This document shows positions 1 to 11,720 of a stretch of 64,000 bases of DNA, piece after piece. The position numbers and the translations under genes were made by a program. Each line of letters starts with the position of its first letter. Position 1 is the first letter of the stretch. Source of the stretch: Pseudoscleropodium purum (taxonomy: Eukaryota > Streptophyta > Bryopsida > Hypnales > Brachytheciaceae); assembly GCA_963969395.1 (NCBI GenBank), contig OZ017797.1, forward strand, positions 19,344,001-19,408,000, in the 5' to 3' direction. Under the pieces are notes generated by a model. The model saw nothing but the letters and a program-made list of their open reading frames with translations. It was not told where the DNA came from and ran no database searches.

Positions 1-1088
1 TTGTCCTCCGCCTTGAGCATCAACAATTGTGCTGCCACTACGAGGTCCACGAGCAAGACGACGCCGACTCTCAACAGCTGCTCGCATACTCTGTTTTGGA
101 TGTTGCTTCTTTGTAGTCGCGCCTTTTCCCCCCTGCATCATTGCAATTGTGTCTGAAGTAATCAGCTCGTGCGCAAAACCTCTTTAAGAGACAAAAAGCA
201 ATGGCCAAGTATTTAACCTATTCTTCAAGCATCTACTAAGAATTCGCGACCGAGAATTTGTGCTTGCACCTACCCCAGACCAGATTAAGCCATGGCTGGT
301 TGGCTTGGAAAAATCCCAGGGTGTGGAAGGGAGGCCATTGTCGACGTCTCCTTGAAGCTGTCGGCGCCGAGCCTGTGAAGGGGGCGAGTCAACGGCGTCA
401 GGTCGGCCTTGTTTGAGTCGTCGCATATGTTGGTGGTGGTCTACTAATGCAATGTTATCAATGTCCTGCATCGATAGGGTCATGTGTAAGGCACTCACAT
501 CATCAAAGCAAACAATCATGACCTCATGATATGATTCTACCTTTCAAACCACTGGCGTGAACACCATCATGTTCTGTCTGCACTGCCGGATCGGATCCGT
601 ATTTGGCAAACTACTCGCATAACCGTTTAAGCACTTCCGTAACGGCAAGTACTCAACTTATTGAACGCTCAGGAAAATACAATTTCAAGGAAGTGAACTA
701 ATGGCGGATCTCAACATTCTAACTTTCCTAATATAAACCGGTCTCTTAATAGGAAAGGCCACTTGTCCATCAGATTGGACTTAGCAAATAGCACTATAAG
801 CGCGTGCATGTCAGGGTTTGATCGCTGGAATAAAATGTAAGATGTATGGGACTCAAAAACTGCCGGCATTGGAGACAAATGAGAAGAGAGGAGTAGAGTT
901 GGAAGGGGAAGCACCGAACGCCGTTGCTGCTGGTGGTGGCGATCTTGGTCGTCAATAGCTCCACGCTGCTGCTGCAGCTTGAGCGCTCGAGCACCTTGGG
1001 ACTTCCGGTGCTTGGACTTCTTGAGAGACCAGCCACATCCGGACGATGCCTCAGAAGTAGAAACGCATGTAGTCGAGGCAGACTCCAT
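1..1088 (-). CDS. Possible 5' part of an unrecognised gene, 3 exons, runs off left edge
   Basis: A phase-consistent model can be drawn on the minus strand. Exon 1 is 1088-915, 58 codons from ATG with good context, ending at a GTGCTT donor. Exon 2 is 540-270, after a TTTGAAAG acceptor and ending at a GTGCAAG donor. Exon 3 is 152-1, after a GATTACTTCAG acceptor and open to the window edge. The predicted product is polar and basic, with a Gln/His-rich patch in exon 1 and Arg/Lys-rich stretches in exons 2 and 3. No known domain is visible. Base composition is clearly higher in GC than the DNA beyond 2.1 kb, which favours a real gene. The splice sites were chosen by eye, so individual exons may be wrong. 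It could instead be 5' non-coding sequence of a gene further left. Confidence 0.33.
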
Positions 1089-1141
1089 GGATCATCATCC
1101 TGTGAAGCCTAAGCAGCAGCAACTCCTGTCCTTTCCCCTGA

Positions 1142-2015
1142 TCACAGGTCACCAGCAAAAAGTGCTTCACCACAACATACAACATTCCACATCAATCTTT
1201 TCTCCATCTCTCCAAAACACAAACACAACTTGCTCTCCTAAACAACTGACACGTTTCATACTTTCATTCGATCCTCCACTAATTCAACATTCTCGGTCCC
1301 TGCCGGTGGTGTGTACTTAACTTTCACTCCCGCTTCTCTCATAACAAGGCGGTAATAAAAATTCTTCACACTCACTAGTGACAACAAATTTTCTCACATG
1401 ACCTAAACACCTCAGCTCAAATAACTAAAACCAAAAACAACATCCAACTACTTCAAATTTCCACTCGGCTCTGTTCTCAATAATGCATTATCACAACGCC
1501 ATTACCACATTACTACAACAACATCCATCAACAATGCATATACAGGCGGTCTTCCAAGATCCGTCCAACCACGGAGGTGACGATCATGATCACAGGTCAC
1601 AACAAGAAAAATACTTAAATACAAATCCATACCGCCGCAACAATTGGTTCTCCAATTTAATTATCTCCATAACTGTTCATGACTGACACACTTCATGATT
1701 CTCTAAATCAATTTTAACATTCTCCCTAACAGTTCGTAGTCTGCACACACCTCTTAACTCCAGCCTTGGAGGTGCTCATGCCGAAGCGGTAGCAAAAACT
1801 CCCCACACCAACTTCGTTTTCTCCCCAAGACCTAAAGACCTGAGCTCAGAGAATTGAAAACAAAAACAAAAACAGCAAATTCCAAATCCAATCGACTCGC
1901 TCTCTTATCAAAAACCGCCATGAAAAGTTGTATCCAGAAATTGGATCCATCAACAGCAAAGACGTTCCAAGATTGGAGACGATGATCATAACCGCAACCA
2001 ATGCATGTTTCCAAT
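1142..2015. repeat. Two diverged direct copies, period about 440 bp
   Basis: The stretch from about 1142 to 1560 is repeated in diverged form from about 1589 to 2010. Matching landmarks are ATCACAGGTCAC at 1141/1591, CCTAAACACCTCAGCTC at 1402 against CCTAAAGACCTGAGCTC at 1830, and GATCATGATCA-like stretches at 1582/1983. The repeats lie directly upstream of the possible minus-strand start at 1088, so they would form a duplicated upstream region. Short open frames here are not convincing. Confidence 0.45.
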
Positions 2016-2109
2016 GGTGAGTTAACTACGAGGGCCAGAATCGTGGCTGCAAGGCAGAATGGAATGGATCTGAGAATCGAAGGAGGTTACAAGCTTGGCC
2101 GGCGTCATG

Positions 2110-4139
2110 TGCCGTTCAGTTTTAGAGAATCCAATCTTAAAATTTTTGACATTTCTCATATTTGATCAAATTAAAGAATTTTTCCTATAAATGATGATTT
2201 TTTAAATAGTGAGAAAAAAATTAATTAAAATGAAATGTATAAATAATATATTAAATATGATGCTTTTACCAAAATTGAAGGTTTGATTAAAAAAACAATA
2301 ATTTTGGTTTGAATATATAAAAAAAAAAAAGTTGAAAATAGACAATAGAAATGAAGGCCATTCAAAATTATGTGATTTGAATTCTAACATGTGAAGTTTG
2401 CAATTGCAATAATTTTGGGAATTATTGGAAAATTTCATTTCAAAAATTTTAAGTGGAATAGAAATTAAAAATATCAAATTATATTTTTTGAGATTATATC
2501 AATTTTTAAAAACAAATACTATAAAACCTACAATTGAATACGACCAAGCCAAGAAGCTCCATTCAACTTTAAATTCTTAGGGTCTTCAAAAATTTACAAA
2601 TTTGAACTTAATAAGGAAAACCATTCTATTTGTAATGCACTATACTAGTAGTGCACATTTAAAATTTTGACTATACAATGTTCATTGATATGGAGGTTGG
2701 CTTATACAATGAATGATTTCAAATTACATATATTTTGAGGTTAATCATCTTCTTTTTTATACCATTAGAAGAATTGTCATTCATCATTGTAATGACAAAT
2801 TATTTATCTATTTGGATGAAAACTTTTCATTGAGTTAATGTGATATTTTTAAGAATTTCATCATTTGTTGGAAAATGCATTTGAAATAAATTATTTCACG
2901 TGAACATGTGTAAAAAATATAATGGCATTGTACATAGTTTGTTGTCCCAAGGTCAAAGTTCCAAAATTTCACCCTAAAGGTTGCAAGAAATTGCATATTT
3001 TTGAGTTTTTTATTCTATAATTATTTATTGGCAAACAAAAGCCATCACTATGATAGTATGATAAGGATATTTGGGACAACTATAAATTTTAAGAAAAGAA
3101 TTATAGTTCAAAGTCTTCATTGAAACAAGAACATGTAAGTACAGAAGGTTTTTATTTAATTGGACTTTGATTATGGCTAATAATGAGTATTACATTCCTA
3201 TGTGGATACACTTAACTCATCCATCCTAGTATGGGAGCTTTATTTCACTTTGTAATCAAATCAAGGTGTCAAAAGTTTCCTAAGACATACTAAAAAAGTC
3301 TACACAATACAATAAACAAGCAAAATTTGAAAAAAATATATTAAAATAAAAATACAAATATACATAATTACAACAAAATACAGCTCTAGTCAACAAGTGA
3401 ACTAAATATAGTCATAAATGGCTTTATTAGACCCAAATTTGAACACTTAGAACATGATAAATATTGAAGGGACGAAATTCAAGCCAACTTTACATGCAGT
3501 AAATAAAATAAAAAGATTTAAAGTGACTTTCAGGGTTTAAAAAAAAAAATTCATATCTAAAAACTATTCATAAATAAAGCCCTACAATACATAAGAAAAT
3601 TCCAAAGAGATAACAATTTTAATTAGAAAGAGAATATTTTTCAAACAACAAAAAAACATCATATCTAAACTTCAAAATTCTTTATAATTAGTATAGATAT
3701 CTAACAAAATTATTTTTTGAATTGCCAATGTAGATTTAAGACAAAAAGACAAAATTCATTCTTAAATTGATTATAAATTAAATATTTTTAATTTTTAAAA
3801 AAATACTCACCTTTTTAAATTCAAAATCATTATGCCAGATTCTAATTATATTGTTTTAAATTTTATTTATGTATTCAAAGCATTTATGAAGAGTCATTTT
3901 TGAACAAGAAATATGAAATTGTAAGTTAAATAATAATTGTTCCTTCTAGACTATAAAATATTGCAAAGAAGTTTTTGAAAATTTATGCCATATAAATATT
4001 GAAGGATTAAGTAACCAAAAAAATTAAAATCATATATATGGATGAAAAACCAAGATTTTGTGTATTTAGGATTTGTTTGACTTCATTTCTAATTGATCAA
4101 GTTTTAATATGTGTTCTTAAATCTATAAAGTTCTAAAGT
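2110..4139. other. AT-rich spacer, nothing recognised
   Basis: Composition changes sharply at about 2,110 from gene-like to very AT-rich. I see no credible coding region, RNA gene or delimited element here. The minus-strand open frame at 2202-2477 is low-complexity Phe/Ile/Asn sequence produced by the AT bias. Confidence 0.6.
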
Positions 4140-5112
4140 CAACTTTTGGTCAAAAACACTCTAGGGCTTCTTTTTTTGGCAAAATTTTGCCAAACTGTCA
4201 AAAATTTGACCTCTTTAGCTTCATCCCTCCAAAAACTAGCCTTTGTAGTGAAGCCAACAAGGGGGACATTGTTCAAGAAAAAAAATCTTGAAACACTCAA
4301 AATTGCCAATTCTAATGCAAAGAGCAAAAAAATTTAAACATTTGCATCTTTTGTAAATCCAAACATAGAATCTTATGCTAGAGTATTATGAGATTGTCTC
4401 AAAGAAATTTTAGAAATTTTGAGTATATAGACTACAAGTTATAAGTAGTTAAAGTGAAGAAAAAGGGTTTTTTGGCACCTAGTTTGACTAGATTACAAGG
4501 GTTTGAATCCTCTTCACTTCAAACTATTTGTACTACAGTTTACAAATGAAAAAATTTATTATGTGAAAAATTGAGTTGAGAGTCCAAGAAAAAAATTCCC
4601 TCTCCCTTTGATTTTCATTCTACATAAATGTTAAGTAGAAGTAGGTATGAGATAGAATGTCAACAACTTGAAGATGAAATTGAAAAATCATATAACCAAC
4701 AATGAAATTGTCCTAGCAAGAAAAGTAAACTGTGTAGAACACTTCTTTTTTTTTAAATTATGAAATGAAATTCAAAAACAAATCTAATTTGCAATGATTG
4801 CTTAAAAAACAAAATGCTCCATAACTTTAATATCATTTATTTTAATAGAATGAATCAAATCTTTCCACATAGACCAAAATACAATCTATAAGAAATAAAT
4901 TGAAGAAAAATTATTTCATGATTTTCTTTTTTTTGTTGCCCGTTGTTGCCTATTTTTTAGTTTGGATGGCATAACTTTTGTTCTTGGGCATCTTTTAGAA
5001 ATAAAAATTACATTCCTAGAAAGCTAGAAAAAATTCAAATAACCATGTCAAAAATTGAGATCATGAATAGTAGAAACTTGCTTGAACCTTCAAGAATGAT
5101 ATTCTTTAAGGG
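4140..5112 (+). repeat. Diverged copy of TTAACCCCT-end repeat family A
   Basis: Colinear with the better-preserved copy at 47570-48498. Shared phrases include the GGGCTTCTTTTTTTGGC region near 4,168, AATTGAGTTGAGAGTC near 4,570 (also near 47,875), the GAAATTGTCCTAGCAAG region near 4,704 and the CATAACTTTTGTTC region near 4,970. The ends have decayed and no target-site duplication can be read. No coding capacity. Confidence 0.5.
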
Positions 5113-5319
5113 AACTTTTGAAACTTTATGGGTTAGTAGGTTTAAATTGATCTTTCTATCTTAAATTTATTATCTTTCCTATTGCTTAAATTGCATTCAC
5201 ACTAATTGGTAATTCAACTACACTCTTTTCAATAAAATAACAAATTATTTTCCTAATCTACTACCATGCATGATATGGTAGGTGGTATGTTTCTTAAATT
5301 TTTAGAAGTTATAATTTAC

Positions 5320-6440
5320 ACCCATAGGATTATAATCTTCAAAATGACTAAATGTTGGAAGAAAAGTGGTAGTATTCAAATACTATAGTGAGGGTAGGAT
5401 CTATCTATTCCTAAATCACTCCTTGAGGATTGTATTTCTCCCATTTGTACAATACTCAAAAGAAATGATATACACTATCTATTTGAGCCATTCAAAGAAT
5501 TTGTACAATGTAGATTATAATTAATATATTCTGTCAAGCATAATCATCATTATATCCTCGTGCAATTTCAATCAAGTATACCATATTTCAATTTAAAAAA
5601 TCAAAACTCCATTTTGGGTGAAAATTTAAAGTCAAATTTCATGGTTTAATATGATGATTTATTAAAAACAATTGGTGATGAATTTTCAAAATTTGATTGT
5701 AGAGATATTTGGTTGTATATTTAGGAGACATTTATATGTACATCTTTCCTTCTCTAATTTTTTCATAAAAAATTCAAAATTCAAGCTAAAGATAGTTCAA
5801 TGTTTTGGATTTGCATATCCAAATTTTGTAAAATAAATATCAATTTATTGTAACTAAATTTTATCCCACAAATTGCACTGCCATAAACCAACATACAAGA
5901 CTAATGTAATATGAGGGTTAAGCAACAAAATTTAATTGTAATAAATAGATATCTATTGTACAAAATTTGGACATGCAACACTCCAACATTTAACTATCTT
6001 TAGAGTGAATTTTGAATTTTTCTTGAAAAAAATTGGAGAGTGAAAGATGTGTATATAAGTGTTTCCTATATATTTGTGCAATAAAATTTGAAAATTCATC
6101 ACCCATTTTTTCAAAAAATCATCATATAAAACCATGAAAATTGACTTAAAAAATTCACCAAAAATAGAGTTTTGATTTTTTGGAATTGAAATTTGTTATT
6201 CTTGATTGAAATTGTGTAAGGATGAAATAAGAATCATACATAACAAAAGATAAGAATTATAATTTACATTGTATTAAATTCTTTGAATGGCTCAAGTAGG
6301 TAAGTCTGTAACATTTCTTTTGGATATTGTACAAACTAGCTTTCAATCTTGAGAGGAATATTTATCCTCATATCACTAGGAAAAATATGGTTTAAGTTGT
6401 CATGTATAGACTATTAGTAAGGATATAATCCACACAACAA
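5320..6440. repeat. Long imperfect inverted repeat (foldback), arms about 0.5 kb
   Basis: Left arm about 5320-5880, right arm about 5920-6440, with a loop of only about 40-60 bp. The reverse complement of the right arm follows the left arm step by step: a GAGCCATTCAAAGAATTT block (5485 against 6277), a TCAAAACTC block (5603/6170), a GGTGATGAATTTTCAAA block (5673/6090), and ATAGTTCAATGTT against ATAGTTAAATGTT (5792/5990). Such a structure could be a foldback or MITE-type element. If transcribed it would form a long hairpin. Confidence 0.65.
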
Positions 6441-6544
6441 CTTATTTAAATCAGTTGTGGGTCTTTTCATAGGGTGCTTCCCTAGTCTTTAAATATTCTA
6501 TCTTGTAATTGCTAAAACTCACCCCAAAAATTTCCAAAATTCAT

Positions 6545-6865
6545 ATAAGATCCATTTGTCACAAGGATGTTTTGTTGTTGTCAAGGGTCATAAATATTGA
6601 CATTGGGAAGAATACAAGAATTCCAAAGTCTTTGAAATGATGTAGGATTTATTGTTGACAAGGATGTTTTGTTGTGTGTGTTGTGTGTGTTGGGGGGGGG
6701 GGGGGGGGAGGGTGTCATGCATAGATAGTAACACTGGGAAGAAGATAGGAATCTCAAAGTCTTCAATCTGATGTAGGATTTAGTTGTGACAAGGATGTTT
6801 TGATATTGTAGTAGGTCATAGATGGTAGCATTGAGAAGAAATTAGGAATAGACAGTCTTGCCCTA
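6545..6865. repeat. Minisatellite, about 3 units, with (GT)n and an 17-base G run
   Basis: Units of about 97 and 130 bp share ACAAGGATGTTTTG (starts near 6561, 6658 and 6788), a GGGAAGAA block and CAAAGTCTT. The longer second unit has gained a GT-rich stretch and a pure G run at about 6692-6708. Sequence quality across the G run may be limited. Confidence 0.7.
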
Positions 6866-6979
6866 GCACATGGGTTTAATTTTTAACTCTTTTTTCCTAA
6901 TTCCACAAGGTTAGAATTTATACTCCATCTTTCGTACACCCTTGGTGTAAACACACCTTTCGAGGCCTTCCCTTCTTTT

Positions 6980-8459
6980 TCATCACACATCCAAAGACGC
7001 CCTATACTCTAGTTTGGGCACTTGGGCCCTAGAATTGGGCCTTGGGGTTGGGCCCTGTCAAAGGATATGACCGCGTTTCCCAAGTGCACCCGGACCCGTG
7101 CATGTGGAAGCTTTGAAGGAAGGTCTATGCAACATTGGGCCTCAGGGGAAGCTCAAGCTTACGCTGTTAGCGTTCCCATTCTCACTCCATCGTCTCTCTC
7201 TTTCTCTCTCTCTCTCTCTTCCCCAATTTCGCGATGCACTAAGGTCTTGCGATCCAGTGCAGAGCGTGGCGGACTTTCTGCTCAAAGGTGGGGATTGACG
7301 GAAGATCCTTTGTTGTTCGTCTCTGCGCGGGCACTGATGGTTTGAGTTGTGCCGACCAAGGTGTGATTAGGGTTTCGGGTTCGGTTTCCTGCGTCGGTCC
7401 GAGTCTATGGGAGGATTTTTTTTATGGAAATTAGGGTTGGATGTGCGACGATGAGATCAGATTGAAATACAGGCCTCTGGGGGGTGGGTGGGGGGCGGGG
7501 AGTTTTGGAGTTGCCGGCGCTTTGTATTCTTATTTTTGGTTGTGTGTCGAATTTCTTGGGTTAGGTCTGCGCTTGGATGGGTGTTTGTGAATGGAGAGAT
7601 GGAGGCGATTTTGCTTGCTTGTAGAAAGGTTGTAGGAGAAGGTTATTGTGGTGATCGACTTCGTCTTGACCTAATTTTGGCGGTTGCAAGCGTCATCTCG
7701 AGGAATTTAGAGTGAGGAGCTTTTTGAGAAACCCTAATGGGATGCGATGGACTCCCTCCAGTTTCCCTGGCCTTTGCGAGTGTGCTATTTTTCCTTAGGT
7801 TTGATGCGTGAGTCTGGGGTTGATGCTATGAGGTGGATAGAAAAGAACAGTTGGGTGTTATGTCGATTTCTAGGATTTGAATTAGGTAGGCGTTCAGACT
7901 TCACTAGGTACGGTATGTGCTGGCTGTAGTTGTGATATCCAAGGAGCGTAATAATCGTTTTCAGCTTGCGGGTGTAGAGAAGGCGCTGCTAGATACGATA
8001 TCCGCTGGATTATCTGGAAATCAAATTGACTGATAGTTTCGTTATCGAAAGCCTCGTTTTCACGGTGGCTTCTCTAGGACCGTTTTCGATAAGTCCTAGT
8101 GGCGATCTGTTTTTCCTTCAAATGTTTTAGTGTCTTGGTTCTCTTTGCTTACTTTGGGGTCTGATGTTTATGTGATAGCGGACGCTTAAAATGGGCGTCA
8201 TGTTTTTTAGCAGTTTTAGTGGCTCATATGGGGATTTTCTTGTGTTTGATTTCACTTGTTATCGACCCAACCCGTGCACTGTTCTTCATTGATTCTGGGA
8301 TACAAATATAGTCCCGTCTGCATATTTTCACATCACATTAGTCATTTTAAAAGTATCAATTTCTGTCCTGTAGAGCTTAAATACTGTTTCGGTGTTTGGG
8401 TTACTGAAACTGTCTGAACTGTTTCTACAGACTCGAGCTGTTGCCAGTGAAGCGTAACA
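6980..8459 (+). promoter_or_regulatory. Promoter, 5' UTR and probable 5' UTR intron of the Nup50 gene
   Basis: GC content rises at about 6,960. A CT-rich tract (7196-7231) typical of plant 5' UTRs precedes a likely leader exon. A probable acceptor, GTTTCTACAG, ends at 8430, leaving 29 nt before the Nup50 ATG at 8460. Candidate donors are AAG/GTGGGG at 7288 and CAAG/GTGTGA at 7360, giving a leader intron of about 1.1 kb. Open frames of 60-107 codons in this interval look like non-coding leader or intron sequence. Confidence 0.5.
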
Positions 8460-9794
8460 ATGGCGTCAGAGGAGGAAAATTTTGCAAATGCAGCCTCAAA
8501 GAAGAGGGTAGCGTCGCGGCAGATATCCAAGGATGACGACCCAGACGTTGAAGAGGAGACTCCACTAGAAGGAGACACTTTTAGGAAAGCCCCAGATTCC
8601 GTACTTGCCAATAGACGTATCCTCAAAGTTCGACGGACAGGTGGGAATACCGGAGCAGCACCTGCAGCTGTTAACCCTTTCGCTTCAATTCGACTTGTTC
8701 CTCCTGCTGCTCAACCTACACCAGCTGCAGAACCATCTCCTGCAGAACCAACTCCAGCACAAGCAGAGATACTGCCTACTCCAGCAGATTCGCAGCCTGA
8801 AGTGTCCAGCGAGGTCCAAGCAGAGGGCAAGGAGGTCATCGCACCTGTGGCAAGGGAGGACTTGCCGCAAGAATCTCTTGAGGCATCGATTGAGCCAGCG
8901 ACTGTCACGGTTACGGAAACAAAGGTTGACACTGTAACTGCAGATGATAGAACAACGGTGTCTGAAACAGTGGTGGAGGTTCAGACGGATGCGAAAGCAG
9001 TAACGAATGGGAGTTCTACAGGTGTTGTTAGTCCTACTGCTCCAAGCTCAGAAACGTTTCAGCAAGCTTCATCCGCGAAGAATGCATTTTCTGCATCGTT
9101 TGGTACAGGATTTCCTGCCACAAGTACAGCCTTTGGAAGTAATCAATCGACTTTGGGTGGGTTTGGTTCCTTGAATGGGGGGTTCTCATTCGGTTCTGGT
9201 TCTGCATTTGGCTCGAGTTCTGCATTCGGCTCAAGTTCTGCATTTGGCTCAAGCCTCTTTGGATCAGGTGGCTTCGGGCAATCGGCGAACCCTGCTCTCA
9301 ATCCGGTTTTTGAGAAAACCAATGGGACCAGCAGTTTCCAGTTACCTGGTTCAGGTGCTTCAGCGTCTCCAGCTAGTGCAGCTCCGTCCACAACAAAGAT
9401 CACGCTGCAGGAGGTTCCTTTGGAAACAGGCGAGGAGAAAGAGAAGGCTGTGTTCTCTGCCGATGCGTCTCTGTTTGAGTTCCTTGATGGCGGGTGGAAG
9501 GAGCGGGGCAAAGGGGAGATCAAGGTTAGCGTACCGGAAGATCTGCAGAGGAAGTCTCGCTTGGTGATGAGGTCGAAGGGCAACTTGCGATTACTTTTGA
9601 ACGCCAACATTTTTCCTGACATGAAAATCACCAAGATGGACAACAGAGGGGTGACCTTTGTCTGTGCCAATGCAACTGCGGGTGGTAAAGAGGGGTTCAC
9701 GACGTACGCGTTGAAGTTGAGGGATCCTCAGATCGCCAAGGATTTCATGTCCACGGTTGAAGCCCACAAGGGGACTGCCACCAGTGCCGAGTGA
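8460..9794 (+). CDS. NUP50: Nup50-type nucleoporin with RanBP1 domain
   Basis: A single-exon protein of 444 residues, the usual size for plant Nup50. Residues 1-60 carry the Nup50 N-terminal motif: a KKRVASRQISKDD stretch, then a TFRKAP..VLA.RRI.KVRR segment, then NPFASIRLV at 72-80. In this family that region binds importin-alpha and Nup153-like partners. Residues 85-200 are Pro/Ala/Glu-rich linker. Residues 213-274 form an FG-repeat block with tandem AFGSSS units. Residues about 315-440 are a Ran-binding (RanBP1-like) domain ending in an ALKLRDPQIAKDF-type helix. The expected role is at the nuclear basket, helping importin-alpha/cargo release and recycling with RanGTP. The start is the first ATG after a putative leader intron. 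The frame is intact with no sign of decay. The missing coding introns are notable, but the leader intron argues against a retrocopy. Confidence 0.93.
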   Translation: MASEEENFANAASKKRVASRQISKDDDPDVEEETPLEGDTFRKAPDSVLANRRILKVRRTGGNTGAAPAAVNPFASIRLVPPAAQPTPAAEPSPAEPTPAQAEILPTPADSQPEVSSEVQAEGKEVIAPVAREDLPQESLEASIEPATVTVTETKVDTVTADDRTTVSETVVEVQTDAKAVTNGSSTGVVSPTAPSSETFQQASSAKNAFSASFGTGFPATSTAFGSNQSTLGGFGSLNGGFSFGSGSAFGSSSAFGSSSAFGSSLFGSGGFGQSANPALNPVFEKTNGTSSFQLPGSGASASPASAAPSTTKITLQEVPLETGEEKEKAVFSADASLFEFLDGGWKERGKGEIKVSVPEDLQRKSRLVMRSKGNLRLLLNANIFPDMKITKMDNRGVTFVCANATAGGKEGFTTYALKLRDPQIAKDFMSTVEAHKGTATSAE

Positions 9795-11720
9795 CGAAAC
9801 CAGCTTCCAGGAATCCAATTAGTTCCAAACAGTTCCTGCCATGTAGATCTTTTATTGGGCATTCTTCCGCCTTGTTCACCTCAGCCTTCCCTGGAACTTA
9901 AGAGAGGTCTAGGATCTTACTACTTACCGTGGGTGTAGGAGTTATTTGCTGGTGCCTAGGAGCTGCGATTAGCTGGGTGTTCTATTAAACTCTCATATTG
10001 CAATCAAATAGGAAGTTTGCATACTCAGTCATACACAAGATTTACAGATTTTGGAGTTCGCGTGCTCATTTCCAGATTTTGGAGTGCCCGAGCTCTGTAC
10101 TAAGCAATTTTCCTCAAATCTGATCTAATCTTATCTTATCCTTGTTTGAAGTTATTTTCGCTAGCGTTGAGCCGGTGGTCTGGTTAATTGGTGTTTACTG
10201 GGCCACAATATGTTTTACGCTGTACCTGCGTCGTTTCTCTTAATATGTATGTGCCATTGTTGGACAAATGGATTGGTTATGGGCCGCCGAATGCAGATCT
10301 CCTGGTCTGGAAGGTGATGGTTGGAGTCTACCGCTCTTCTGGAAACCACATCAAGAAAAAGCTCACAAATGGCCCTGAAGCTTTTGGGACGTTTTTGTGG
10401 GCAGGATTTTGACATTTCTCTCGTTCATCTCGACAAGAAGACTGACGGGTCGTTTGGCATGGATTCACTTGGTTGTGAAATACTGTATATCCAATGAAGA
10501 AAGGTGACTTAGTTATGGAAGATAATGGAGAGGTGTGTGGATCATGAGAAGGTAAGGGTGGGAACCCATTCCCGCAGCTTTCAGCTGTTTTGAGTGGTTT
10601 CTATTACTAGAGTATTTTTTATTTATTGGAGGCGTTGTTCCCACGTGAATGCACTAAAATATCTATTATTTGGATATTGTATGAATCAGTTGGGAACTTT
10701 CAAGTTTCATTCATAGGGTGAGTAAAACTGTGGTCAGGTTTGATCATTCACTACTGTACAGTACATTGTCATGTTCATTCTAGTAACAATTCCTCCACTC
10801 ATGGCCTACTCATGCCCTATCCATCAAAGTTCTCCCGTAAAACATTCATGCTTGAGTGCTGCTGTTTGTCTCGGAAGCTCTGTAGTCATAAGTTGACATG
10901 TTTCTGGTGATGAAACACAAGCTGCTGTTACACCTCAGTAATCAGTTAACTGACTTTGCTTCGTACCATTTTGTGCAGGTAACTTTGTGGACGATTAGTA
11001 CCTGCAGGGAACTTATAGGACTTGTATGGCACAAGACGTGGTAAGATGACCGTGCGGTTTCCTATCTACACTGACCATCCTCGCCTTTTGATGAAGCTCT
11101 CGGATCATTCAATCTTTTGCAAGCTTTTGCACAACACGCCAGCTTAGCATCATTGTTAGCACGCGCTGACTAATTGAACTTGTGATTCCACTCTTTAAAC
11201 AGTATGGTCACTATGTCGTATCTTTGAGAATTGCACATTGAAAAGACAGTGTCGTCTTTGCCTTATCATTCTTTCGGAGAGCTGAGGAGTGATGCATCAC
11301 AGCAGGAAGTGTCAAAGCTGACCGGCAATAGAAGGTCATTTCAGGGTCATGCTCCAAATTTCTATGACAGGCGGGAACTGTGGAAAGAAGGATCACATTG
11401 TGTGCCCGATTTCATAACAAACCTGCAAACCATGGAGCAGGAATCATGAGGTCTGATGCCCCTTATTCTCTGATCAATCTTTTCATGTCCAATAAGAATT
11501 ACTAATTGCAAGCTTAATGTGGAAAACAATGTCTACGATCTGGAGTTATTTTCTTTTCTTGTGCAGATGTGTGTGCTGTTTGGCGAAACTGGATTGGCAA
11601 GTGGCAATGTGCTTTTCACTTTGTACCTCATCTTGTTTCATATAAAGTGATAAGCTTTGGTCCTGTGGGTCGAGATAACTTAGTAGCACTATCTTCGCCT
11701 ACCAACAACAGATTCTTGTA
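9795..11720 (+). other. 3' flank of Nup50, composition still gene-like
   Basis: About 1.9 kb with higher GC than the spacer beyond it. The Nup50 3' UTR probably ends within the first 300 bases. Splice-like motifs (for example TTTTGTGCAG/GTAAC near 10,978) suggest a possible non-coding transcript or UTR introns. The short open frames at 10188-10412 and 11231-11449 have no recognisable domain, and I do not call them genes. Confidence 0.4.

Noticed and set aside
9143..9700. 185-codon minus-strand frame inside Nup50
   Set aside because: Shadow of the FG-repeat and RanBP1 coding sequence; repetitive ELEPNA units mirror the plus-strand repeats.
10188..11449. Small frames downstream of Nup50
   Set aside because: No recognisable domains, overlapping frames on both strands; treated as flank.
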